A stretch of DNA of 21,689 nt from Lachnospiraceae bacterium UBA3692 (GTDB lineage Bacteria; Bacillota; Clostridia; Lachnospirales; Lachnospiraceae), in contig DFIR01000061.1 of assembly GCA_002372815.1 (NCBI GenBank), positions 1-21,689 on the forward strand, read 5' to 3'. Below are positions 7,363-13,180 of this stretch, in pieces. Each line of letters opens with the position of its first letter. The stretch's first letter is position 1. The notes beneath the pieces are model-generated. The model saw only the letters and a program-made list of their open reading frames with translations. It did not search any database and had not been told where the DNA came from. A program made the position numbers and the translations under genes.

Positions 7363-8112
7363 TCAGAACACCGCTTCCAGGATCCTGTGCGCCGCTTCCG
7401 CCGACCAGAGGCAGACCCCCAGACAGGCCGTCATGAACACGGCGCCGCCGATATTGTGGTACAGCGGCGCGAAGAATCCCGGTGACGCCGCCGAAATGTA
7501 GGCCATGATCAGAAACGGCACCGCGTTCATGATCCGCTGCTCCATCCGCCGGTTCGCCAGCGCCGCGGCGATCTCATTCTCCGTCTCGATCCGCTCCCGG
7601 ATGAGCTGCGCGGAGCCCGTGACCACCTCCGTCAGGGTCCCGCCCCTGCGCTTGGCGATCGCGAAGACCTGGGCGAACTCCCGGATCTCCTGCACCTGCG
7701 TCTCCTCGCCGAATCCCTGCAGCAGTGCCTCCAGTGGGATCCGGCTGTCCAGCCCCGTACAGATCCTTCTCAGCGCCCCGGAGATCTGGGCAGTCCTTCC
7801 GAACCGGCCCTCCATCTCCGCGCAGCAGTCGCGGAACGCGTTCTCCGGGGAGGCGCCGGCCTGCATGGACACGCGCACCGCTTCCAGCGCCTCGGTGAAC
7901 TGGGCCGCCAGCTCCCGCCGCCGCCTGCGCTCACGGTCCTTCTGTTCCCGCAGTGCCAGAGGAATCGTCAGCGGCAGCAGGAAGAGAAGGGCCGCCGCGC
8001 TCCGGTAGAACAGCAGGGCTGCCGCCGCCGGGACCGGCATCGCCCACGCCAGGCATACCGGCTCCTCCTTCAGCAGGCGGCAGAAGTCCCGCCCGGCGCA
8101 GCTTATCCTCAT
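7363..8112 (-). CDS. tadB: TadB-like pilus platform protein
   Basis: The 249-residue product has an N-terminal membrane pair (about 22-36 and 38-53). A basic cytoplasmic stretch and a T2SSF domain (about 68-195) follow, with the family motif SMQAGASPENAFRDCCAEM and RRGGTLTEVV. Two C-terminal membrane helices (about 197-212 and 222-237) close the protein. It pairs with TadC as the inner-membrane platform driven by TadA. I start it at the ATG of 8112 because this gives the usual N-terminus before the first helix. The ribosome binding site there is weak. A later ATG at 8040 is possible, and an upstream extension to 8184 is unlikely. Either start lies inside the tadA frame. Confidence 0.87.
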   Translation of the reverse strand: MRISCAGRDFCRLLKEEPVCLAWAMPVPAAAALLFYRSAAALLFLLPLTIPLALREQKDRERRRRRELAAQFTEALEAVRVSMQAGASPENAFRDCCAEMEGRFGRTAQISGALRRICTGLDSRIPLEALLQGFGEETQVQEIREFAQVFAIAKRRGGTLTEVVTGSAQLIRERIETENEIAAALANRRMEQRIMNAVPFLIMAYISAASPGFFAPLYHNIGGAVFMTACLGVCLWSAEAAHRILEAVF

Positions 8113-9286
8113 TCGCCAGGGGCGCTCTCTTCTCCCAGCATCCCGTGATCCTTCCATCTTCGGTCCCCGTCTCCCTGAATGCATACAGCGTCTCCAGCAG
8201 CACTTCCCCGTCCCGCATGCCCCGCACCTCCGCGACCTCCAGGACCTTCCTGCTCCCGTCGCGAAGCCTGCCGAGATGGACGATCAGCTCGATGGCCGAA
8301 CTGATCTGCCGCCGGACGGCATGCAGCGGGATATCCATGCCCCAGAGAACGCAGGTCTCCAGTCTCGCGATCATGTCCGCGGCGCTGTTCGCGTGGCCTG
8401 TTGACATGCTCCCGTCGTGGCCCGTATTCATAGCCTGCAGCATGTCCACGGCCTCCGGCCCCCGGACCTCCCCGACGATGATCCTGTCCGGCCGCATGCG
8501 CAGACTGGCGCGGATCAGGTCGCGGATGGTGACCGGCGCGCATCCCTCCACGTTCGCGCGGCGTGCTTCCAGCCGCACGATGTCCGGCACATGGCGGATC
8601 TGCAGCTCGGCGTTGTCCTCGATCGTGATGAGGCGCTCCGACGGGCGGATGAACTCCGACAGCGCGTTGAGGAAGGTCGTCTTGCCGGCGCCGGTCCCTC
8701 CGCTGATGAAGATGTTCATGCCGGCGCGCACGCAGTTCCCGAGAAAGGCGCAGATCTCCGGGGACAGGGCCCGCAGCTCCAGAAGCCGGTCCATGCTGAC
8801 CGGCTCCGCCGGAAACCGCCGGATCGTCAGCGCCGGCCCGTCCAGGGAGACCGGCGGCAGCACCACACAGACGCGGGATCCGTCCCGCAGTCTCGCGTCC
8901 GCCACCGGGGAGGCCGCATTGACCACCCTGTCGCAGTCCGCCACGATCTGCTGGATGATATCCTCCAGCCGCTCCTCCGAGGAGAAGCTGCCGGGGTACC
9001 GCTCGATCCGCCCGTTCCGCTCCAGGAAGATGTCGCGCGGTCCGTTCACCATGATCTCCGTGACCGAGGGGTCCTCCATGAACTGTTCGAGGATATCGAG
9101 GCGCCGGATCGAGTGGAACAGGTCCCGCCGGAGCTGCCGCATCACCTCCATCGGGACGAACCCGCGGGATGAAAGGGCCGTGATCTCCTCGTCGATCAGC
9201 TCCAGGATCTCCCCGTCGCCGGTCTCCCTGGACAGGTCGATGCGCTCCATGACCGCCGCGCGCAGGGACTGCCTCAGCTCCTGCAC
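7931..9286 (-). CDS. tadA: TadA/CpaF-family secretion ATPase
   Basis: The 451-residue product carries all hallmarks of the type IV pilus/type II secretion ATPase family. An N-terminal domain with the EIMVNGP motif (77-83) comes first. The Walker A is GGTGAGKTT (196-204), the Asp box is TIEDNAELQI (221-230), the Walker B is IIVGEVRG (269-276), and the His box is GSMSTGHANS (292-301). It hydrolyses ATP in the cytoplasm to polymerise Flp pilin through TadB/TadC. The start is GTG, 5 bases after GGGAG, overlapping tadZ by 13 bases; an internal ATG at 9250 is the alternative. The conserved part ends near residue 401 (NEDKLRRAGL). The last 50 Gly/Pro/Ala-rich residues overlap tadB and look like a frame extension. 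Confidence 0.95.
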   Translation of the reverse strand: MQELRQSLRAAVMERIDLSRETGDGEILELIDEEITALSSRGFVPMEVMRQLRRDLFHSIRRLDILEQFMEDPSVTEIMVNGPRDIFLERNGRIERYPGSFSSEERLEDIIQQIVADCDRVVNAASPVADARLRDGSRVCVVLPPVSLDGPALTIRRFPAEPVSMDRLLELRALSPEICAFLGNCVRAGMNIFISGGTGAGKTTFLNALSEFIRPSERLITIEDNAELQIRHVPDIVRLEARRANVEGCAPVTIRDLIRASLRMRPDRIIVGEVRGPEAVDMLQAMNTGHDGSMSTGHANSAADMIARLETCVLWGMDIPLHAVRRQISSAIELIVHLGRLRDGSRKVLEVAEVRGMRDGEVLLETLYAFRETGTEDGRITGCWEKRAPLANEDKLRRAGLLPPAEGGAGMPGVGDAGPGGGSPAVLPERGGPSLPAAADDSSGTAGTEGP

Positions 9287-10290
9287 AGATGCTCCCTGTA
9301 GAAATACGCCTTGCTCCACGCCGCCATTCCTCCTCCCGGCTCCTGCCCCGCCTCCCCGGGCAGGGCGACGCTCCGGATCCTTCCCCAGACGTCCCCCGCC
9401 TCCTGTTCCTTCAGGATCTCCTCCAGCTGATGTAGCTTCGCGTCTGCCGCAGGGTCGCCCCGCAGCGGCAGCAGGATCTCGTCGCAGCGCCGCAGGATCT
9501 CCGTGAATCCGTCGGCATGCTCCGTGAGATCGAGCACCAGCTCCGCATAGTCGGTGCCGGTCCGGATCGATTCCAGCAGCTGCAGCCACGTCTCCCCGGA
9601 GATGTCGCGCAGCGCCAGCCAGGAGCGCATGGGCGGCAGAATGTCGAGGCCGTCCTGCGTCACCTGCAGCAGCCGCAGCCTGGCAGCCAGCTGCTCCGGC
9701 GCGCAGGCCTGATAATACAGGAGGTCCGAGAGGCTGCCCCGGAATTCCGCCCCGAGCCGCTCCGCCAGTCCGCTGCAGGGCTCCAGGTTCATGTAGAGGA
9801 CCCTGTGCGGGGTGTCGCCGCTCTCTGCCGCCAGAAATTTCCCGATGCCCAGCGCAAGCTCCGTCTGCGAGCAGCCGCCGGCGGGGGAATACACGCCGAT
9901 GATCCGAAGGGGAAAGGCGGTCTGCTGTCTCCCCGGAAGCGCAGGTCCGGCTTCCAGATACATCTTCTCCGCCGTCTCCAGGATCTGCCCGGCGCGGCTG
10001 TACTTGCTCATACCCCGGGTCTGTGCGGACTCCGGGAGCGCAGTGCCGCCGCCTCCCTCTTCCGTCAGGACCAGGACCGCGCCGTACGCCTCCGCGCCGC
10101 GCATCTCCCCGAGAAAGGTCTCCGAGACGACCAGCAGGTCCGTCTCCTCCGGCGGCGCGTTCACGGCCAGCTTCTCCGGGTCCGTGCAGACGCGGATCTC
10201 GCAAGGCAGCTCCCCGCTCGCGTAGAAATATTCCATCAGGTGCAGCGCATAGCTGCGCTCCCCGTCGCAGATCACGATCCGTCCGCCCAT
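9274..10290 (-). CDS. tadZ: TadZ/CpaE-like atypical MinD-family protein
   Basis: The 338-residue product has an N-terminal receiver-like domain (about 1-115) without clear phosphorylation residues. A ParA/MinD-like domain starts at about 127 (LRIIGVYSPAGGCSQTELAL). The loop GGCSQT replaces the deviant Walker A (KGGVGKT), so both lysines are missing and nucleotide hydrolysis is doubtful. TadZ/CpaE proteins localise the Tad machine at the pole or membrane. Later segments VLYMNLEPCSGL and YAELVLDLTE match the beta strands of the MinD fold. I chose the ATG at 10290 because AAGGAAGG lies 8 bases upstream; a GTG at 10299 is too close to that site. The gap to tadV is 62 bases. Confidence 0.86.
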   Translation of the reverse strand: MGGRIVICDGERSYALHLMEYFYASGELPCEIRVCTDPEKLAVNAPPEETDLLVVSETFLGEMRGAEAYGAVLVLTEEGGGGTALPESAQTRGMSKYSRAGQILETAEKMYLEAGPALPGRQQTAFPLRIIGVYSPAGGCSQTELALGIGKFLAAESGDTPHRVLYMNLEPCSGLAERLGAEFRGSLSDLLYYQACAPEQLAARLRLLQVTQDGLDILPPMRSWLALRDISGETWLQLLESIRTGTDYAELVLDLTEHADGFTEILRRCDEILLPLRGDPAADAKLHQLEEILKEQEAGDVWGRIRSVALPGEAGQEPGGGMAAWSKAYFYREHLCRS

Positions 10291-10352
10291 ATCGGCCACC
10301 TTCCTTCAAGGATCCTGCTCCGACAGCCCCTGCGCCTGCTCCGCCCGGAGAT

Positions 10353-10823
10353 CTACAGTCCGCCGCACCAGGCGGTGATCCTCTCAGAGAGAGAGGGTAC
10401 AGCGCTCAGCGCGATCGCCGAGACCGCGATCGGGACCGCGAAATGCATCCGGTGCCGCAGGCCCTTCCCCATGAGCAGGAGGACTGCGGAGGCGGCGCCG
10501 CCGATCAGAAAAGCGAGCCCCACGCACTGCGCGAGCAGGAGCGGGCCCATGAAGGCGCCTGCCGCCGCGAACAGCTTGATGTCCCCCGCCCCGATCCCGC
10601 CCAGCCGGTAGAAGGGGAACAGCAGGGCCGTCACAGCGGCCGCCGCGCCGAGGATCCCCGGGACACGCGCCGCGTCGCCCGTCAGGATCCGCAGGCACAC
10701 CCCTCCGACGAAAAAGGAAAACGTAAGTGCGTTGTAGATCTTCCCCTCCCGTATATCCGTATATACAGCTGCTGTCATCATGGCTATGATGGCTATTTTA
10801 TCCACATATTCGACAATTTTCAC
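10353..10823 (-). CDS. tadV: A24-family prepilin peptidase (TadV/CpaA-like)
   Basis: The 156-residue hydrophobic protein has the two aspartate motifs of type IV prepilin peptidases: YTDIREGKIYN (D23) and GGIGAGDIK (D81). The size fits the short TadV/CpaA form that lacks the methyltransferase domain. It should cleave the Flp leader and the two TadE-like proteins at the cytoplasmic face of the membrane. The start is GTG, with GGAGGG 7 bases upstream. It is the first gene of the tad operon and follows a consensus-like promoter and a leader hairpin. Confidence 0.93.
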   Translation of the reverse strand: MKIVEYVDKIAIIAMMTAAVYTDIREGKIYNALTFSFFVGGVCLRILTGDAARVPGILGAAAAVTALLFPFYRLGGIGAGDIKLFAAAGAFMGPLLLAQCVGLAFLIGGAASAVLLLMGKGLRHRMHFAVPIAVSAIALSAVPSLSERITAWCGGL

Positions 10824-10845
10824 AATCTTGCCCTCCGCATTTTAG

Positions 10846-10872
10846 ACATTCAAGATACGTTTATCTTGATGT
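10846..10872 (-). other. Leader hairpin of the tad transcript
   Basis: CAAGATA (10851-10857) and TATCTTG (10862-10868) form a perfect 7-bp stem with a 4-base loop. With one bulged base it extends to about 10846-10872. It lies near the predicted transcript start and ahead of the GGAGGG ribosome binding site. It may be an operator or an mRNA stability element. Confidence 0.5.
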
Positions 10873-10879
10873 ATATCCG

Positions 10880-10908
10880 ATTATAAACGATTCGCCATTC
10901 CGTTGCAA
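10880..10908 (-). promoter_or_regulatory. Promoter of the tad operon
   Basis: On the minus strand TTGCAA (10903-10908), a 17-base spacer and TATAAT (10880-10885) are preceded by an A/T-rich block (about 10909-10935). It is the only clear promoter I found ahead of the ten-gene operon, and the start would be near 10873. Confidence 0.85.
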
Positions 10909-10944
10909 GGTTAATTTATATACTTTTTTACGTATTACATAAAC

Positions 10945-10976
10945 AGGCCGCGGACCCGTTGCGGAATCCGCGGCCT
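10945..10976. promoter_or_regulatory. 10-bp inverted repeat in the rubredoxin promoter (candidate operator)
   Basis: AGGCCGCGGA (10945-10954) and TCCGCGGCCT (10967-10976) are a perfect 10-bp inverted repeat with a 12-base centre. The right arm lies between the -35 and -10 of the rubredoxin promoter, and the centre covers the -35. No gene ends here on either strand and no U-tract follows, so a terminator is unlikely. A repressor site is the simplest reading. Confidence 0.6.
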
Positions 10977-10987
10977 CCATCTATAAT
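10959..10987 (+). promoter_or_regulatory. Promoter of the rubredoxin gene
   Basis: TTGCGG (10959-10964), a 17-base spacer and TATAAT (10982-10987) lie 58 bases before the rubredoxin start codon. The promoter is embedded in the inverted repeat at 10945-10976 and is divergent from the tad promoter about 50 bases away. Confidence 0.8.
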
Positions 10988-11045
10988 GGACAGGTAAACA
11001 CGAAGAGAACCCGGTTCCGGGTCCCCTGTACATGGAGGAAGAGCA

Positions 11046-11207
11046 ATGAAATACGTATGTGATGTCTGCGGCTATGTCTATGATCCCGAAGTGGGCGATC
11101 CCGACAACGGCATCGAGCCCGGCACTGCCTTCGAAGATCTGCCGGAGGATTGGGAGTGTCCTCTCTGCGGCGTCGGCAAGAGCGATTTCTCGGAGTCTGA
11201 CGAATAA
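11046..11207 (+). CDS. Rubredoxin
   Basis: The 53-residue protein is MKYVCDVCGYVYDPEVGDPD at the start and DWECPLCGVGKSDF near the end. The two CxxC pairs (C5, C8 and C38, C41) bind one iron atom, as in classical rubredoxins. It is a soluble one-electron carrier of anaerobes, often donating electrons to rubrerythrin, superoxide reductase or flavodiiron proteins during oxygen stress; no partner gene is adjacent. The length is exactly the usual one. GGAGG lies 8 bases before the ATG. It has its own promoter and a terminator shared with enolase. Confidence 0.98.
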   Translation: MKYVCDVCGYVYDPEVGDPDNGIEPGTAFEDLPEDWECPLCGVGKSDFSESDE

Positions 11208-11259
11208 GGTCCGCCTCTCAGGCGCCCTGTCACGAAGAGGCGCGTGAAAAGAAAAGCGA

Positions 11260-11292
11260 AAAAAGGAGATGCCTGTCCGGCATCTCCTTTTT
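11260..11292. terminator. Bidirectional terminator of rubredoxin and enolase
   Basis: A perfect 9-bp stem (11265-11273/11279-11287) has a 5-base loop. It is extended by A5 (11260-11264) and T5 (11288-11292), so each strand shows a stem followed by a U-run. It ends the plus-strand rubredoxin unit and the minus-strand enolase unit. A second GC-rich hairpin (11312-11319/11330-11337) lies between it and the enolase stop. Confidence 0.92.
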
Positions 11293-11354
11293 CATATTCT
11301 TCATGGAAGATCCTGCGGCAGCGGATGCCGCCGCAGGTCCTGCAGATCGGATGA

Positions 11355-12653
11355 TCACTTGCGGTTGAACGCAGCGAAGCCCGGATACTGTGCGCTGCCG
11401 CCGAGAGCTTCCTCGATGCGGAGCAGCTGGTTGTACTTCGCGACACGCTCGGATCTGGAAGGAGCACCGGTCTTGATCTGGCCAGTGCAGAGAGCGACTG
11501 CGAGATCCGCGATGGTGGTGTCCTCGGTCTCACCGGAACGGTGGGAGACGACTGCGGTCATGCCGGCCTTGTGCGCCATCTTGATGGCCTCAAGGGTCTC
11601 GGAGACGGAGCCGATCTGGTTCAGCTTGATCAGGATGGAGTTGCCTGCGCCGAGGGAGATGCCCTTGGCCAGTCTCTCGGTGTTGGTGACGAACAGATCG
11701 TCGCCGACAAGCTGGCACTTGCCGCCGAGTCTCTTGGTCATCTCGACCCAGCCTTCCCAGTCCTCTTCATCCAGACCATCTTCGATGGAGTAGATCGGAT
11801 ACTTGTCGATCAGGCTCTCCCAGTGCTGGATCAGCTCCTCGGAGGTGAAGTCCTTGCCGCTCTTCGGCTGATGATAGAAGCCCTTGCCCTTGGGGCTCTT
11901 CCACTCGGAGGAAGCAGCATCCATCGCCAGGACAAAATCCTTGCCGGGCTCGTAGCCGGCAGTCTTGATGGCCTCGAGGATCAGCTCGATGGCAGCCTCA
12001 TCGCCTTCGGGCTTGTTGGGAGCGAAGCCGCCCTCATCGCCGACAGCGGTGACATCGCCGGCCGCCTTGAGGTTCTTCTGCAGAGCGTGGAAGACCTCGG
12101 TGCACCAGCGGAGACCCTCACGGAAGGTGGGAGCGCCGACAGGCATGATCATGAACTCCTGGGTATCAACGGAGCTGTCCGCGTGGGCGCCGCCGTTGAG
12201 GATGTTCATCATGGGAACAGGAAGCTTCGTGGCCTGCAGGCCGCCGAAGAAACGATACAGCGGAATGCCGAGAGCCTCAGCCGCAGCCTTGGAAGCCGCG
12301 ATGGAGACCGCCAGGATGGCATTGGCGCCGAGGTTGGACTTGTCCTTCGTGCCGTCGACCGCGAGCATGGCAGCGTCGACCGCATAGATATCGGAAGCAT
12401 CGATGCCGATGATGGCAGGTGCGATCTTCTCGTTGATGTTCTCGACAGCCTTGGAAACGCCCTTGCCGCCGAATTTGCTCTTATCGCCGTCACGAAGCTC
12501 GAGAGCCTCGAATTCACCGGTCGATGCGCCGCTCGGTGCAGCGCCTCTGCCGACAGTACCGTCCGCAAGAGTGACCTCTGCCTCAACGGTCGGATTGCCT
12601 CTGGAGTCGATGATTTCCCGGCCGATAACCTTTTCAATCTGTAAATAATCCAT
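11355..12653 (-). CDS. eno: Enolase (phosphopyruvate hydratase)
   Basis: The 432-residue product is a full-length enolase, which converts 2-phosphoglycerate to phosphoenolpyruvate in glycolysis. Visible motifs include SGASTGEFEALELRDGD (41-57) and GGAHAD (154-159, with H157). VGDEGGFAPN includes E207, and the magnesium ligands are D245, E291 and D318. The catalytic base is K343 in LIKLNQIGS, and SHRSGETEDT (370-379) follows. It starts with ATG behind AAAGGA and has its own strong promoter. The coding sequence looks less GC-extreme than the neighbouring tad genes, as expected for a highly expressed gene. Confidence 0.99.
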   Translation of the reverse strand: MDYLQIEKVIGREIIDSRGNPTVEAEVTLADGTVGRGAAPSGASTGEFEALELRDGDKSKFGGKGVSKAVENINEKIAPAIIGIDASDIYAVDAAMLAVDGTKDKSNLGANAILAVSIAASKAAAEALGIPLYRFFGGLQATKLPVPMMNILNGGAHADSSVDTQEFMIMPVGAPTFREGLRWCTEVFHALQKNLKAAGDVTAVGDEGGFAPNKPEGDEAAIELILEAIKTAGYEPGKDFVLAMDAASSEWKSPKGKGFYHQPKSGKDFTSEELIQHWESLIDKYPIYSIEDGLDEEDWEGWVEMTKRLGGKCQLVGDDLFVTNTERLAKGISLGAGNSILIKLNQIGSVSETLEAIKMAHKAGMTAVVSHRSGETEDTTIADLAVALCTGQIKTGAPSRSERVAKYNQLLRIEEALGGSAQYPGFAAFNRK

Positions 12654-12727
12654 GATTATTCCTTTCTCTGCCTGCGATCTTTCCGGCGGGCAGGTATGAC
12701 TTGTGTGGGATCCACAGCTACGCTCCT

Positions 12728-12756
12728 ATTGTAGCAACTCCCCGTTAAAAGTTCAA
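12728..12756 (-). promoter_or_regulatory. Enolase promoter
   Basis: On the minus strand TTGAAC (12751-12756), a 17-base spacer and TACAAT (12728-12733) are seen. The start would be near 12721, giving a leader of about 68 nt. A small dyad, TGTGG-GAT-CCACA (12704-12716), lies just inside the leader. Confidence 0.82.
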
Positions 12757-12800
12757 CAAAAAAGCACCACCCGGCCAGCTTTCCTGGCAGAAGTGATGCT
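12757..12800 (-). terminator. Terminator of the DUF1858 gene
   Basis: On the minus strand an 8-bp outer stem (12763-12770/12793-12800, one G-U pair) encloses an inner 5-bp stem. It is followed by a run of six T (12757-12762). The U-tract directly abuts the -35 of the enolase promoter. Confidence 0.85.
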
Positions 12801-12826
12801 TGTGCTGCGTGCGCGGCAGTACAGCC

Positions 12827-13036
12827 TCAGGCAAGCCCGAGCTCCGCATTCACATATTCGGCGACCTCGTCCACGTCCATGCCGTGCACCATGCAGGCCT
12901 CTTCCAGGGACTCCATCTGGGACGCCGGGCAGCTGACACAGCCCATGCCGCAGTTCATCAGCGCGAATGCCGCATCCGGATGGGCGCGCAGGATATCGCC
13001 GATCAGCATGTCGGTCGTGATCTTCTCAGTATTCAC
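12827..13036 (-). CDS. DUF1858 domain protein (redox-disulfide type)
   Basis: The 69-residue protein is nearly all one DUF1858 domain. TTDMLIGDILRAHPDAAFAL is followed by MNCGMGCVSCPASQMESLEE, which holds three Cys (CGMGCVSC). MVHGMDVDEVAEYV follows. Such small proteins, also called hybrid-cluster-associated disulfide redox domains, occur alone in anaerobes or fused to ScdA-like proteins. The exact role is unknown. I chose the GTG at 13036 because AAGGAGG lies 8 bases upstream and homologs, from memory, begin here. An in-frame ATG at 13066 with its own AAGGAG would add MFSFHKEEQK. It has its own promoter, a long leader hairpin and a terminator. Confidence 0.88.
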   Translation of the reverse strand: MNTEKITTDMLIGDILRAHPDAAFALMNCGMGCVSCPASQMESLEEACMVHGMDVDEVAEYVNAELGLA

Positions 13037-13091
13037 TTTCTGTTCCTCCTTATGAAAAGAAAACATCTGTTTCTCCTTGGGAATATTCTGT

Positions 13092-13126
13092 GCAGGTCCG
13101 GATCGGTATGCCCGGTCCGGACCTGC
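13092..13126 (-). other. Long hairpin in the DUF1858 mRNA leader
   Basis: A 15-bp stem (13092-13106/13112-13126; 10 perfect outer pairs, one G-U inside) has a 5-base loop. It begins about 14 nt into the predicted transcript and ends 26 bases before the ATG at 13066. No U-tract follows on the minus strand. It may stabilise the mRNA, or stop readthrough from the malic enzyme operon, for which I see no other terminator. Confidence 0.7.
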
Positions 13127-13146
13127 TGTATCGATGCCACTTTTCT

Positions 13147-13174
13147 ATTATAGGATAAGCTGTACCTTTTGCAA
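13147..13174 (-). promoter_or_regulatory. Promoter of the DUF1858 gene
   Basis: On the minus strand TTGCAA (13169-13174), a 16-base spacer and TATAAT (13147-13152) are found, starting only 6 bases beyond the malic enzyme stop codon. The start would be near 13140. Confidence 0.8.
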
Positions 13175-13180
13175 GCTGTT

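Noticed and set aside
6073..7485. 470-codon open frame on the plus strand, opposite tadC and tadB
   Set aside because: No motif or ribosome binding site, low-complexity Arg/Pro/Gln content, and the minus-strand gene here is clear.
7953..9506. 517-codon open frame on the plus strand, opposite tadA
   Set aside because: Ser/Arg/Pro-rich antisense shadow of the well-supported ATPase gene.
9287..10309. N-terminal extension of the tadA frame by 341 codons
   Set aside because: This part is the shifted shadow of tadZ; the real start is the GTG at 9286 with a ribosome binding site.
11312..11337. GC-rich hairpin after enolase as the main terminator
   Set aside because: It lacks a U-tract; the stem at 11260-11292 with U-runs on both strands is the better terminator.
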